This document shows positions 34,768 to 44,364 of a stretch of 45,857 nucleotides of DNA, one piece after another. Both the position numbers and the translations under genes were made by a program. The stretch lies in contig WRKU01000013.1 of NCBI GenBank assembly GCA_009777935.1, positions 1-45,857 on the forward strand, in the 5' to 3' direction. This stretch comes from Coriobacteriia bacterium (GTDB taxonomy: Bacteria > Actinomycetota > Coriobacteriia > WRKU01). The notes beneath the pieces are model-generated. The model was not told the origin of the DNA and ran no database searches. It saw nothing but the letters and a program-made list of their open reading frames with translations. Position 1 is the stretch's first letter; every line of letters starts with the position of its first letter.

Positions 34768-36566
34768 TCATCGACCTTTAATATGGCCATAAAAGCTTCC
34801 TGTGGAACTTCCACATTTCCAATCGCCTTCATGCGCTTTTTGCCTGCTTTTTGCTTCTCAAGCAGCTTGCGTTTACGGCTCACATCGCCGCCGTAACACT
34901 TGGCAAGCACATCCTTGCGCTTGGCGCGTACGTTGGTGCGGCTCAGGATGCGGCTGCCGATGGCGGCCTGTATCGGCACCTCAAACATCTGCTGTGGGAT
35001 GATGTCTTTTAGTTTGTGCGTCAGCACAACACCCCGGTCATACGCTTTGTCCTTGTGCACGATAAACGACAGTGCATCGACGGGCTTGCCGGCAAGCAGC
35101 ACATCGAGCTTGACGAGATCGCTCGCGCGGTACCCGAGAAAGTCGTAGTCCAGTGAAGCGTAGCCCTTCGTGCGACTCTTGAGCTGGTCAAAGTAATCCA
35201 TGATGAGTTCGGCGAGCGGCATCTCAAAATGAAGTTCGACGGTTTTTTCGCTCAGATACTGCATATCGGTGTGGATGCCGCGTCGCTCGATGGAGAGCTC
35301 CATCACCGCGCCCACGTAGTCCGGCGGCACCAGTATTGTCGCGGTCAGATACGGCTCTTCGATGCGTTCGATAGCCGTTGGCTCCGGCATGTCTTGGGGC
35401 GAATGGATCTCCAGCATAGTGCCGGCCGTCGTGTAGACGTGGTATTCGACGCTCGGCGCCGTGGCGAGTAGGTCGAGATTGAACTCGCGTTCGAGCCGCT
35501 CTTTGATGACCTCCATATGTAGCAGCCCGAGGAACCCCACGCGAAACCCGAAGCCGAGCGCGTGAGAGGTCTCCGGCTCGTAGATGAGCGCCGGGTCGTT
35601 GAGCTTGAGCTTGTCGAGAGCATCGCGCAGATCCGGGTACTGGTCGCCATCGAGAGGAAAAAGCCCGGTGAAGACCATCGGTTTGATGTCGCGGTAGCCG
35701 GCGAGTGGCTCGGTCGCGCCATCCTTGGCGAGCGTAACGGTGTCACCAACCTTGACGAGCGCCGGATCTTTGAGCCCCGTAATGAGGTAGCCGACCTCGC
35801 CCACACCGAGCATAGCAACGGGCGTGTTGGCGGGACGACACACGCCGACCTCCTCGACGTCGGTCTTTGTGCGCGTCGCCATCATAAGAATGTCATCGCC
35901 TTTTTTAACGCTCCCGTCAACGACACGGATAAGCGCCACGACCCCGCGATATTCGTCGAAGTATGAGTCGAATATCAGCGCAGTGAGTGGCGCGTTGATG
36001 TCGCCTTCGGGCGCCGGAATTCGCGCAACGATTGCCTCGAGCACTTCAGCAATCCCCTCACCTGTCTTCGCGCTGACGAGTATCGCGTCGTCGGCCGGTA
36101 TCGCCAGGCCGTCTTCGATCTCATAGCGCACACGTTCAGGGTCAGCGGCCGGCAGATCAATCTTATTGATGAGCGGGATAATTTCGAGGTTGGCGTTCAT
36201 CGCCATCATAGCGTTGGCGACGGTCTGCGCCTCCACACCTTGACTTGCATCGACGACGAGCAGAACGCCTTCGCACGCCTCCAGTGAGCGCGAGACTTCA
36301 TAGGTAAAGTCGACGTGCCCGGGCGTGTCGATAAGGTTGAGCTGATAGGTGTGTCCGTCTTCAGCTTCGTAGGCAACGCGGACGGCCTGTGCCTTGATGG
36401 TGATGCCGCGCTCGCGCTCGATATCCATACTGTCGAGAAGCTGGTCCTGCATATCGCGTTCGCTGACGGTATCGGTCAGCTGCAAAATGCGGTCGGCGAG
36501 TGTCGATTTACCGTGATCGATGTGCGCGATAATCGAAAAGTTGCGTATGTGGTGAGGATTGGTCAT
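34764..36566 (-). CDS. lepA: Elongation factor 4 (LepA)
   Basis: Ribosome-dependent GTPase that back-translocates or remodels stalled or assembling ribosomes. The 600 residues contain [36 protein letters not shown] and the LepA-specific C-terminal domain ([25 protein letters not shown]). ATG 36566 is chosen because TACTAT lies exactly 6 nt upstream and no Shine-Dalgarno is present; a GTG seven codons up would lie over the -10. It heads the run that ends at glyS. Confidence 0.96.
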   Translation of the reverse strand: MTNPHHIRNFSIIAHIDHGKSTLADRILQLTDTVSERDMQDQLLDSMDIERERGITIKAQAVRVAYEAEDGHTYQLNLIDTPGHVDFTYEVSRSLEACEGVLLVVDASQGVEAQTVANAMMAMNANLEIIPLINKIDLPAADPERVRYEIEDGLAIPADDAILVSAKTGEGIAEVLEAIVARIPAPEGDINAPLTALIFDSYFDEYRGVVALIRVVDGSVKKGDDILMMATRTKTDVEEVGVCRPANTPVAMLGVGEVGYLITGLKDPALVKVGDTVTLAKDGATEPLAGYRDIKPMVFTGLFPLDGDQYPDLRDALDKLKLNDPALIYEPETSHALGFGFRVGFLGLLHMEVIKERLEREFNLDLLATAPSVEYHVYTTAGTMLEIHSPQDMPEPTAIERIEEPYLTATILVPPDYVGAVMELSIERRGIHTDMQYLSEKTVELHFEMPLAELIMDYFDQLKSRTKGYASLDYDFLGYRASDLVKLDVLLAGKPVDALSFIVHKDKAYDRGVVLTHKLKDIIPQQMFEVPIQAAIGSRILSRTNVRAKRKDVLAKCYGGDVSRKRKLLEKQKAGKKRMKAIGNVEVPQEAFMAILKVDE

Positions 36567-36568
36567 TA

Positions 36569-36577
36569 TGGTATAGT
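36569..36577 (+). promoter_or_regulatory. Extended -10 of rpsT
   Basis: TGGTATAGT (TGn plus TATAGT) predicts a start near 36584, leaving a leader of about 29 nt with AAAGGAAC before the GTG start of rpsT. Confidence 0.5.
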
Positions 36578-36578
36578 A
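36573..36578 (-). promoter_or_regulatory. -10 of lepA; leaderless start
   Basis: TACTAT on the minus strand is followed by ACCATA and then the lepA ATG, giving a predicted transcript beginning at the start codon. It overlaps the rpsT -10 on the other strand by five bases. Confidence 0.45.
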
Positions 36579-36612
36579 GTGTACCACTTGTTATTTACGG
36601 AAAGGAACGGGC

Positions 36613-36873
36613 GTGGCAAACATTAAGAGCCAAAAGAAGCGCATCATCACCAACGAGAAGGCGCGTCTTCGCAATCGGAGCGTACGGTCATCGCTAAGAA
36701 CAGCGACGAAAAAGGTTCAGGTAGCTGTCGAAGCCGGTGACAAAAAAGAGGCGCTCGCGCTGGCTCAGGAGGCGTGTCGCGCACTCGACAAAGCGGCCTC
36801 CAAGGGCGTTATTCACAAAAATCAGGCAGCAAATCGAAAGTCAGGAGTGATGGCGCTCGTCAACGCCATGTGA
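36613..36873 (+). CDS. rpsT: 30S ribosomal protein bS20
   Basis: Small-subunit primary binding protein. The 86 residues are typical: [20 protein letters not shown] at the start and a Lys/Arg/Ala-rich helical body ending in [19 protein letters not shown]. The start is GTG at 36613, with AAAGGAAC 6 nt upstream. It is divergent from lepA and convergent with holA, a widely conserved neighbourhood. Confidence 0.97.
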   Translation: MANIKSQKKRIITNEKARLRNRSVRSSLRTATKKVQVAVEAGDKKEALALAQEACRALDKAASKGVIHKNQAANRKSGVMALVNAM

Positions 36874-36921
36874 GCGTTCTAGACTCTGGGCGTTCTATGC
36901 CCTGGGCGTTCTAGAGCCTTC
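36874..36921. repeat. Three 16-bp imperfect tandem repeats between rpsT and holA
   Basis: Units GCGTTCTAGACTCTGG (36874-36889), GCGTTCTATGCCCTGG (36890-36905) and GCGTTCTAGAGCCTTC (36906-36921). The first eight bases are identical in all three. They fill the gap between the convergent stop codons, start right after the rpsT stop and end in a small GCC-CGAA-GGC hairpin on the minus strand; no T run follows. Confidence 0.75.
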
Positions 36922-36927
36922 GGGCAC

Positions 36928-37965
36928 TCATTTTGAGGTTTGGCCGCCTTTCAATGTGCGAATAAGCCACTGTTCGAAAGCCAACGTTGAATCAGCTGCA
37001 GTCGGTATGAGTGAAGCGACCTCAGCCAGTTCAATATAGGCCGTACGCAACTCCTCACCGGTATAGTGCTGTGCACCAGCTATCGTACGTTTTACCAGCC
37101 AGTCCGGCTTACTCACAACCGATATAATATGACTCGACGAGGTCTCACCGGCATCGAGTAACGAGCGCACGACGAGAAGATCGTTGGTTGTGTAGGCAGC
37201 GTTTGCTACGATTCGCGCGAGCGTCTCATTCTGACCAAGCAGCTCCTGATAAAGACGGAGCGCGCTCGCACCATCACGTTCGAGAATCGCCGTGCCTAAC
37301 TGCCATATCTGTGTCTCGGCGCTGACGTCAACAACGGCTTCAACGTCCTCACGCGTGACTTCGGTGCGCTCGCCGACAAAGGTAGCGACCTTGCCCACCG
37401 CCGCATTGAGCGCATCAAGATTGGTTCCGACCGTAACGGCGACAAGCTTTCTCACCTCGGGCGAAGCGGTCTTCCCATGCATCGCAAAGAGGTCTCCTAC
37501 CGCAGCAGGAATCTCATATTTTTTCGGTGTGGGCCGGGCGAGAATACCGCCGTGCGCATCGACGACCTTGTAGAGTCGTGAGGATTTAAGCAGCTTGGCC
37601 CCCACCAACGCAAGTACCGTTGTTGGCGCCGGGTCTTCGGCATATGCGACGAGCGCAGCGATGAGGTCGGCACCGGCGCTCTCGACACCGGAGATTAGCA
37701 CCAGCCTTCTTGGGCCGAGTACCGGTAGCGTATTGAGCGCAGCAAGCACGGTACCCTCATCTGCCGCGCTCGCCTCGAAGTGCTCGTAGTTGAAGTCGAG
37801 GTCACTTTCTTCGGCGACTCGCTTCTTGAGCCGATCAACGGCTTGCTCGCGCAGATACGACTCTTCGCTGATAATCGCGTAGAGGGGCAACAGCTCTCTT
37901 TGCGCGGCTCGTTCTTGTTCGTGCGGCGCTTCTTGCGCGTTTTGCGCTTTTTCTTTTTTACTCAC
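36928..37965 (-). CDS. holA: DNA polymerase III delta subunit
   Basis: Clamp-loader subunit that opens the beta clamp. The 345 residues have the family pattern LPLYAIISEESYLREQAVDRL near the start, LPVLGPRRLVLI, then the sensor/lid and collar domains ending FEQWLIRTLK. The first about 25 residues are charged and Gln/Glu-rich. GTG 37965 is used, but a TTG at 37986 with GAGG upstream, overlapping comEC by 17 nt, is an equally possible start. The comEA-comEC-holA order is conserved in many bacteria. Confidence 0.9.
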   Translation of the reverse strand: MSKKEKAQNAQEAPHEQERAAQRELLPLYAIISEESYLREQAVDRLKKRVAEESDLDFNYEHFEASAADEGTVLAALNTLPVLGPRRLVLISGVESAGADLIAALVAYAEDPAPTTVLALVGAKLLKSSRLYKVVDAHGGILARPTPKKYEIPAAVGDLFAMHGKTASPEVRKLVAVTVGTNLDALNAAVGKVATFVGERTEVTREDVEAVVDVSAETQIWQLGTAILERDGASALRLYQELLGQNETLARIVANAAYTTNDLLVVRSLLDAGETSSSHIISVVSKPDWLVKRTIAGAQHYTGEELRTAYIELAEVASLIPTAADSTLAFEQWLIRTLKGGQTSK

Positions 37966-37969
37966 CTCT

Positions 37970-40384
37970 CTATTGTGCCACAGCAAGAGGCCTCAGTCCG
38001 ATAGAAATCGGTCCGTCTTTATCGGTACGCCATACGCGCTTGAGGTGGCGACCAAGAATCTCGAGAATCGTCGCGTTGGGGTGTCCGTAGCTATTTTTCT
38101 CGCCCACACTGATAACGGCCTCTTTTGGTCGTGCCATTTCCATCAGTTCTTCATCGACCGACGGCTTACTGCCATGGTGTCCCACCTTCAGCACATCGAT
38201 GGGTGCTTCTTCATGGGGCGGATTCGCGCGTAGTGCCTCTTTGGTCTGCGACGCCTCTGCATCACCTCCCGTCAGAATCGATCGCGCACTCAGCTGCTCC
38301 GAAGGCCCGAAGAATGCTATGAGGCTCTCGGTGGGTGTCGTTTGGGAGTTCGGCTTGGCGGTAATATAAAGAATCAGACTCGTCTCATTTGCACTTGGAT
38401 CACTGACAGAGTTAAGCGGCCCCCATACATCAAGGCGTATCGTACCAACGCTCAGCGTCGAGCCGTGTGCTACAGGTACGATTCGCGCATTCATGTCATG
38501 GGCGAGCTTTTGGTATTTGAGCGAGCTTTCGGCTCCGTCTGCCACGATAATCGTGTCGGTTCCATACGAGCCGACGAGTGCCTTCGCGCCGGCAAAATGA
38601 TCGTCGTGATCGTGGGTAAATATCACCGCATCGATACGCTTGACACCAAACGTACTGAGCTGATCGCGCAGCAACTGAGGGCTCGGTCCCGCATCGATGA
38701 GCACGGCATTCTCGCCACACTGTACCAGCAGCGCATCGCCCTGCCCCACATCGAGCACGACCACGCGCGAGCCCGGATAAGGCATCGCAGGCAGCATGAG
38801 TACGACGAGAAAACCTGCGCCTACCACCAGTGAGGTACCCTGCATGACACGCCCTGCTCGTCTGATAGTGCGCGCCTTGAGACGCGGCCACCACCACCAG
38901 ATTGCCGCCGCGAGCACAACGACACCACCGGTGAGCAGCCATCCGCCGTCGGTGGGGATAGCCGCCCAGCTCGGCGAAGAGAGACGTTCGGTAATCGCTA
39001 TCGTGACGCGATTGAGCCCACCACACATGGCGAGAAGCATGACGGCCGCGCCCGGTATCGCCCACGCAATCGCCGCGGCGCAGAGCGCAAGAGCCAGGGT
39101 AGCCGTAAAGAGAGGTGCCACGACGAGATTACTGACCGGCGACATCATCGAGAAGAACCCAAACGTTGCCGAAAGGATCGGCGCTGAGGCAATAAGCGCG
39201 ACGATCGATATCGCTACCCCGTCGGCAACGGTGCGCGAGGGCCACGAAAACGCATGTCGCAGGTACCAGCTGCCGTACTTGGTAAACAGCCCGATGGCAC
39301 CCACAGCACAGACCGAGAGCGAAAAACTCACCGATATCGCCCAGAGCGGAGACACAAACAGGCAGACGAGTCCCGTCAGAGCGAGGGCGTTGAGCGTTGC
39401 GTTGCGCCGAAAGAGCCAGATGCTCAGTGACATCACGGCAAGCATGCCCAGAGCACGCACAGCGCTCGGTGAGGCGCCGGTCAGTACCACGTATCCGCTA
39501 CACACCATCAGCGTGACGACCTGTATCCACGCACGCTTGAGCCCGAGCATCGTCCCTATCGTAATAATCCCTGCTGCCACTATTGCCAGATGGGTGCCAC
39601 TGACCGCTAACAGGTGTCCGATACCGGCGCGCGAAAACGGTTCGTTCAGCTCGTCAGCCCGAAATCCACGCCGATCACCGAGCAGTATCCCTTTCGTGAT
39701 GGCGTTGTGCGCGCTCGCCTCGTCGCAGAGCTCTACGAGCTGTGCCCGATAAGCGTACATCCATCCCCACACGCCACCATAGTAGGGATCATCGAACTTG
39801 CTCACCGACATCTGTCCTGCCACGCCCTTGTTGAGCAAAAAATGAGCCTGTTCATCGAGCCTAAGAGCGGTAACTGGCGTGTTTACCGTCGCGCGCTGCC
39901 CAAGTTCGAGCGGCACCATGTCGTGTGCATAGTTCACGCGTGCCTTGATGCCAGCCAGCTCGCCATCGAGGATCTCTACCACCTGTGAGTCACCGAAGCG
40001 GCCTGCCATGCTGTCTTCGATTGCCTGGATCGTAATCGGGCCGGTCGCTGAGCGCTGGACCTTCTCAAGCGACTTCTCAAACGAGACGACCGTCGCATAG
40101 CCAACGATAACGCCACAGAGCAGCGCGAGCAGCGTGATTGCGCCGGCCCGCCGCCACGCACCGAGACGCCAGAGCACAAGCAAGAGAACACCAAAGCCAA
40201 CGACGATGGCCGCCAGCCCCCATGTTCCCGCATCATCAAAAAATACCGAGTCGATGCCGCAGAGACGATCGAAGAGAACTTTAAGCGAGGCGGCGAGACC
40301 AAGCCAAAACCCCAAAAACGCGAAGCAGAGCAACGAGAGTGACGGACGCGCCGGAACCAGCTCTTCGATGGTCCGTCGCGGCAT
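37970..40384 (-). CDS. comEC: DNA uptake channel ComEC/Rec2
   Basis: Membrane channel for transforming DNA. The 804-residue protein has an N-terminal membrane region with an OB-like DUF4131 part, the competence domain (AGIGHLLAVSGTHLAIVAAG, about residues 255-275, and further helices to about 530) and a C-terminal metallo-beta-lactamase domain with VLDVGQGDA, THDHDDHF, LTGGDAE and VGHHGSKPSV. The metal-binding motifs are intact, so the nuclease-like domain may be active. ATG follows the comEA stop directly (TAGATG). Confidence 0.95.
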   Translation of the reverse strand: MPRRTIEELVPARPSLSLLCFAFLGFWLGLAASLKVLFDRLCGIDSVFFDDAGTWGLAAIVVGFGVLLLVLWRLGAWRRAGAITLLALLCGVIVGYATVVSFEKSLEKVQRSATGPITIQAIEDSMAGRFGDSQVVEILDGELAGIKARVNYAHDMVPLELGQRATVNTPVTALRLDEQAHFLLNKGVAGQMSVSKFDDPYYGGVWGWMYAYRAQLVELCDEASAHNAITKGILLGDRRGFRADELNEPFSRAGIGHLLAVSGTHLAIVAAGIITIGTMLGLKRAWIQVVTLMVCSGYVVLTGASPSAVRALGMLAVMSLSIWLFRRNATLNALALTGLVCLFVSPLWAISVSFSLSVCAVGAIGLFTKYGSWYLRHAFSWPSRTVADGVAISIVALIASAPILSATFGFFSMMSPVSNLVVAPLFTATLALALCAAAIAWAIPGAAVMLLAMCGGLNRVTIAITERLSSPSWAAIPTDGGWLLTGGVVVLAAAIWWWWPRLKARTIRRAGRVMQGTSLVVGAGFLVVLMLPAMPYPGSRVVVLDVGQGDALLVQCGENAVLIDAGPSPQLLRDQLSTFGVKRIDAVIFTHDHDDHFAGAKALVGSYGTDTIIVADGAESSLKYQKLAHDMNARIVPVAHGSTLSVGTIRLDVWGPLNSVSDPSANETSLILYITAKPNSQTTPTESLIAFFGPSEQLSARSILTGGDAEASQTKEALRANPPHEEAPIDVLKVGHHGSKPSVDEELMEMARPKEAVISVGEKNSYGHPNATILEILGRHLKRVWRTDKDGPISIGLRPLAVAQ

Positions 40385-40909
40385 CTAACGCGCCTCCACC
40401 AACCCTGCAAGCGCCTCCACCTTTTTGGCGCCGATGCCACTGACACGCATAAGGTCATCGACCGAGCGATAGGGCCCGTTCACCGTGCGATCTGAGACGA
40501 TCTTCTCGCTCGTCGCCGGTCCGATTCCGGGCAATGTCTGTAGCTCGCTTTCGCTGGCCGTGTTGATGTCGATAAGACTGGATGTGCTGCCGGTGTTGTC
40601 GGCGACGCCTGTGTCATCGGCGGCGGCATCCGAAGCTGACACACCCTCACCGCTGATGACAACGTTGACGGTGACCTCGGCAGGACGAGTAGCCGAGGTA
40701 GCAGCACCCGGAGTTTCTGAAGCCTGCTCGATTGCCAGACCGCCATCGCCAAGCGCCGATCCACGTGTCGGCGCGCCGGCCGAATACGCGATACATCCGA
40801 CCCCTACCACGAGCACTGCGGCGATGCCAAGGGCAACCTGCTTGTTCGTGCTGACCCAATGGCGCGCCGAGCGCTTCACCCTCTCGAATGATTTTTCTAA
40901 CGACTGCAT
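40385..40909 (-). CDS. comEA: Competence protein ComEA (DNA receptor)
   Basis: Membrane-anchored DNA-binding protein that passes DNA to ComEC. The 174 residues have one hydrophobic segment (about 24-44), a long Ala/Thr/Asp-rich linker (about 45-110), and the helix-hairpin-helix domain at the C-terminus: DINTASESELQTLPGIGPATSEKI and VDDLMRVSGIGAKKVEAL. ATG 40909 is chosen since GGGAGGA is 6 nt upstream; an ATG two codons earlier is too close to it. Confidence 0.93.
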   Translation of the reverse strand: MQSLEKSFERVKRSARHWVSTNKQVALGIAAVLVVGVGCIAYSAGAPTRGSALGDGGLAIEQASETPGAATSATRPAEVTVNVVISGEGVSASDAAADDTGVADNTGSTSSLIDINTASESELQTLPGIGPATSEKIVSDRTVNGPYRSVDDLMRVSGIGAKKVEALAGLVEAR

Positions 40910-40967
40910 ACGCATTCCTCCCTTCACTTTTCAGCATAAGGGAGAGCACTTACCGATTTGTTACCCC

Positions 40968-41011
40968 ACGATGTCCGTACTCTTAACGTACGATGTCCTC
41001 ATTCTTAACGC
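40968..41011. repeat. 22-bp imperfect tandem duplication between leuS and comEA
   Basis: The copies at 40968-40989 and 40990-41011 both begin ACGATGTCC and share TCTTAACG; 18 of 22 bases agree. They lie in the 111-bp spacer just after the leuS stop. No terminator stem or clear comEA promoter was recognised in the spacer. Confidence 0.7.
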
Positions 41012-41020
41012 GCAACACCT

Positions 41021-43456
41021 TTAGGCCGTGTTGTGTGCCTTCGTGGCGAAGGTGACGATCTTGCCAGGCACGACAACCTCTTTGCGAATCTCTTGGCCTT
41101 CAAGGTGCTTTGCGACGGCTGCGCGCGCAGCAACGGCGACGGTCTCGTCATCGGCGTCACGTGCCACTATCACGTGACCGCGCACCTTCCCGTTGACCTG
41201 CACCGGCAACTCGATCTCGTCGGCGATACAGAGGGTCTCATCCCACGTCGGCCATTCCTGCAGATGAACACTCCCCTCACCTGCGATAACCTCGCACCAC
41301 AGCTCCTCGGCCACGTGCGGGGTAATCGGTGCCAACAGAAGCACGAGATGGCGCGCAACGGTCTCGGTGAGTTCCGCGTTTTGTGCGGTTGACGGGGTGG
41401 CGTTGGTGTAAGCGTAGGCGGCATTCGTAAGTTCCATCACGGCCGCAATCGTCGTGTTGAACTGGAACTTTTCGATGTCCTCGGTCGCCTTCTTGGTAAG
41501 CGCATGTAACGCGCGCACGAGTTCTTTTTCGGCGGCGGGCGGTGCGCCTGGCGTATCTGGTGTGTTTGGTGTGTTCGATGCGGTGGATTTCTCTGTGGAT
41601 ACCTCTGTGGACATCGTAGCGCGGTTATCCACCGCGTTTTCCACCCATCGCCACACGCGGTTGATAAAGCGGTGCATCCCCTCGACGCCCTCGTGTGACC
41701 ACTCGAGGTCTTTATCGGGTGGCGCCATGAACAGAATGTAAGCGCGCAGCGTATCGGCTCCGTACTGCGCGATAATCTCTTCGGGTGCGACGACGTTACC
41801 TTTCGACTTGCTCATCGTCTCCCCATCGAGCTTAACCATCCCTTGCGTAAGCAGATTGGCGAACGGCTCGTCGAAGGCGCAGAGGCCGAGGTCGCGCAAG
41901 ACCTTGGTAAAAAAGCGCGAGTAGAGGAGGTGTAAAATCGCATGCTCGATACCACCGATGTATTGGTCGACCGGCATCCAGTAATCTGCGCGCGTACGTG
42001 CGAACATCTCGGCATCGTTGCGCGCGTCACAAAAACGCATATAGTACCAGCTCGAACACGTAAACGTATCCATTGTATCGGTCTCACGACGTGCCGGTTT
42101 ACTACACTGCGGACACGTTGTCTTGCAGAATTCTGCGTGGTCGGCAAGCGTTTCACCCTTCGTCACGTCGACGTCTTCGGGCAGCAACACCGGTAGCTCG
42201 TCTTCGGGCACCGGCACAATGCCGCATACATCACAGTAGACGATCGGGATTGGATTGCCCCAGTAGCGCTGGCGCGAAATGAGCCATTCGCGCAGGCGAT
42301 AGTTGACCTTGCGCGGAAATGGCTTGAGTATATCGTCGTCATCGTCTTCGATGAAATCGACCGGCGGGATGGGAAGATGGTACTTGTGTGCGAACTCGGC
42401 GTCGCGCTCGTCCTCGGCCGGCACCGCCATAACCGCACCGGTACCGTAGTCCATCAAAATGTAATTGGAAACCCATATGGGAAGCTTATCGCCATTGACC
42501 GGATTGATAACATAACGCCCGGTGAAGGCGCCGATTTTTTCGGCTGAATCGCTCTCGCGCTCGATCGTCGTCTCGCATGCGGTGTGCTCAACGACGTCGC
42601 GCACGGCGCTCTCATATGTGGTGCCCGCCACGAGATCACACAGGCGAGGATGCTCGGGTGCAAGCAGAAAAAATGAGGCGCCGAACAACGTATCAGGACG
42701 CGTCGTAAAGACCGATATCGTCTCATCGGTTGGTTCACCGTTAGCATCGCAGAGCGTAAAGCCTACCTCGCGGCCGGTGCTACGGCCAATCCAATTTCGC
42801 TGCATTGCCTTGACGTTTTCGGGCCAACCTTCCAGCTGCTCGAGATCGGCGAGTAACTCGTCGGCGTAGTCGGTAATCTTGAAGTACCACTGCTCAAGTT
42901 CACGCTTTTCAACAGGGGTTTTACAGCGCCAGCAATGACCGTCATCACCTTCGACCTGCTCGTTAGCGAGCACAGTCACACACTCCGTACACCAGTTGAC
43001 CGGTGCGCTCTTGCGCTCGGCCAGTCCGCGCTCGAGACACTTAAGGAAAAACCACTGTCCCCAGCGATAGTATTCGGGATCGCAGGTGCGCACGACACGG
43101 CTCCAGTCGTAGGAAAAACCCATGCGCTTGAGGCTTGCGGCCTGCGTATCGATGTTGGCATACGTCCAGGTAGCCGGGTGCGAACCCTGCTTGATTGCCG
43201 CATTTTCGGCCGGCAGCCCAAAGGCATCCCAGCCGATGGGGTGCAGTACCTGATAGCCCTTCATGCGCGCCTCACGCGCGATAACATCACCGATCGAATA
43301 GTTACGCACGTGCCCCATGTGGATATCGCCCGACGGATAGGGAAACATCTCAAGCACGTACTTCTTGGGACGCGCGGTATCTTCAACGGCAGTATCGATA
43401 TGGGTCTCGGCCCATATTCGCTGCCACTTCGGCTCGATGTCGTGAGGAGTATACAT
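41021..43456 (-). CDS. leuS: Leucyl-tRNA synthetase
   Basis: Class I synthetase charging tRNA-Leu. The 811-residue protein has the HIGH motif as [14 protein letters not shown] (about 40-53), the CP1 editing domain ([10 protein letters not shown]), the zinc-type CYS motifs ([10 protein letters not shown]...CWRC and CDVCG...CPQC), and KMSKS as [11 protein letters not shown] Ser/Thr/Pro-rich insertion (about residues 605-640) separates the catalytic part from the anticodon-binding domain. ATG 43456 shares a base with the stop of the upstream gene (TAATG); the frame upstream lies inside that gene. Confidence 0.96.
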   Translation of the reverse strand: MYTPHDIEPKWQRIWAETHIDTAVEDTARPKKYVLEMFPYPSGDIHMGHVRNYSIGDVIAREARMKGYQVLHPIGWDAFGLPAENAAIKQGSHPATWTYANIDTQAASLKRMGFSYDWSRVVRTCDPEYYRWGQWFFLKCLERGLAERKSAPVNWCTECVTVLANEQVEGDDGHCWRCKTPVEKRELEQWYFKITDYADELLADLEQLEGWPENVKAMQRNWIGRSTGREVGFTLCDANGEPTDETISVFTTRPDTLFGASFFLLAPEHPRLCDLVAGTTYESAVRDVVEHTACETTIERESDSAEKIGAFTGRYVINPVNGDKLPIWVSNYILMDYGTGAVMAVPAEDERDAEFAHKYHLPIPPVDFIEDDDDDILKPFPRKVNYRLREWLISRQRYWGNPIPIVYCDVCGIVPVPEDELPVLLPEDVDVTKGETLADHAEFCKTTCPQCSKPARRETDTMDTFTCSSWYYMRFCDARNDAEMFARTRADYWMPVDQYIGGIEHAILHLLYSRFFTKVLRDLGLCAFDEPFANLLTQGMVKLDGETMSKSKGNVVAPEEIIAQYGADTLRAYILFMAPPDKDLEWSHEGVEGMHRFINRVWRWVENAVDNRATMSTEVSTEKSTASNTPNTPDTPGAPPAAEKELVRALHALTKKATEDIEKFQFNTTIAAVMELTNAAYAYTNATPSTAQNAELTETVARHLVLLLAPITPHVAEELWCEVIAGEGSVHLQEWPTWDETLCIADEIELPVQVNGKVRGHVIVARDADDETVAVAARAAVAKHLEGQEIRKEVVVPGKIVTFATKAHNTA

Positions 43457-44355
43457 TAGTTGCGGACGGTCAGCCCGGCCTTGACCATCGCAGGATGCAG
43501 CTTCCATAGAAGCGTCATCTCGGCGCCCATACCAAAGCCGCACTCTTCGCACATGTTGGCGGCGGCACCGGGGCATTCGGGAAGGCGAGTGCCGTCGGTC
43601 AAAATGAAGTTCGATATCCAGCACTGACGTTTGTCGATAAAGTTCTTGGGATCGCGCAATAGGTCCATGCCCGGCTTCGAGTTCATGAGGGGGTAGCCCT
43701 CCTTTTTCAGCCGTTGCGCGATGTCGATAATGTGGTTGCGAATCTCAGGTTTCACCCATAGTTCGCGGTCTTCATAGGGTACGTAGAACGAGAACGAGAA
43801 TCGGCGTAGATGTGGGTTGTCTTTTACCATCCGAGCGACGTCCTCAAAGTCCTCGTAGTTCTTCGAGGTCACCGTCATGTTAACGTTCATGTTGGGGTGG
43901 TTGCACGCAGCGATGTTTTCCATCGCACGGTCAAACGAGCCGGCACCGCGCTGCTCATCATGCTTTTCGCGCATGCCGTCGATACTCACCCAGATAAGGT
44001 CGCTCGTCGCGGTAATCGGCAGCTGGGCGTTGGTCGTGACCGTCACCGAGTAGTAGCCCATCTCGCGCGCTAAATCGATGAGTGAGTTGAGGTCACGGTC
44101 GCCGTCACGCCACAGATGCGGCTCGCCGCCTTCAAAATCGATGATGCGACTTCCCAGCTCGTAGCAGTATTCGAGCTCGGCCTTGACCTCATCGTACGTC
44201 TTGGTGGTGCACTCTTCACCGGTAGTGACGACGTTGCAGTGTTTGCAGTTGAGATTGCATCGATCCGTGATAAAGATGACGCTCTGAAGTGGCTTGCGCT
44301 GTCCAAAAAACTTGCTTTTGGTAAACCACGTTGCGTAATAGGCCAGCTCGCTCAT
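43456..44355 (-). CDS. Radical SAM protein with C-terminal SPASM-like cysteines, substrate unknown
   Basis: The 299 residues have the radical SAM cluster motif C-x3-C-x2-C in [11 protein letters not shown] (about 32-42), FEGGEPHLW (the GGE SAM-binding motif), and a second cysteine set near the C-terminus: [26 protein letters not shown] (spacing C-x15-C-x7-C-x2-C), which could bind an auxiliary Fe-S cluster. It lies 9 nt after a UbiA-family prenyltransferase gene and is joined to leuS by TAATG. Pairing suggests work on a prenylated or membrane compound; this is inference. It is not recognisably MqnC or MqnE. AGGAGGAATGC precedes the ATG. Confidence 0.8.
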   Translation of the reverse strand: MSELAYYATWFTKSKFFGQRKPLQSVIFITDRCNLNCKHCNVVTTGEECTTKTYDEVKAELEYCYELGSRIIDFEGGEPHLWRDGDRDLNSLIDLAREMGYYSVTVTTNAQLPITATSDLIWVSIDGMREKHDEQRGAGSFDRAMENIAACNHPNMNVNMTVTSKNYEDFEDVARMVKDNPHLRRFSFSFYVPYEDRELWVKPEIRNHIIDIAQRLKKEGYPLMNSKPGMDLLRDPKNFIDKRQCWISNFILTDGTRLPECPGAAANMCEECGFGMGAEMTLLWKLHPAMVKAGLTVRN

Positions 44356-44364
44356 GCATTCCTC

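Noticed and set aside
43457-43624. N-terminal extension of leuS
   Set aside because: It overlaps the radical SAM gene; ATG 43456 gives the standard LeuS N-terminus and a TAATG junction.
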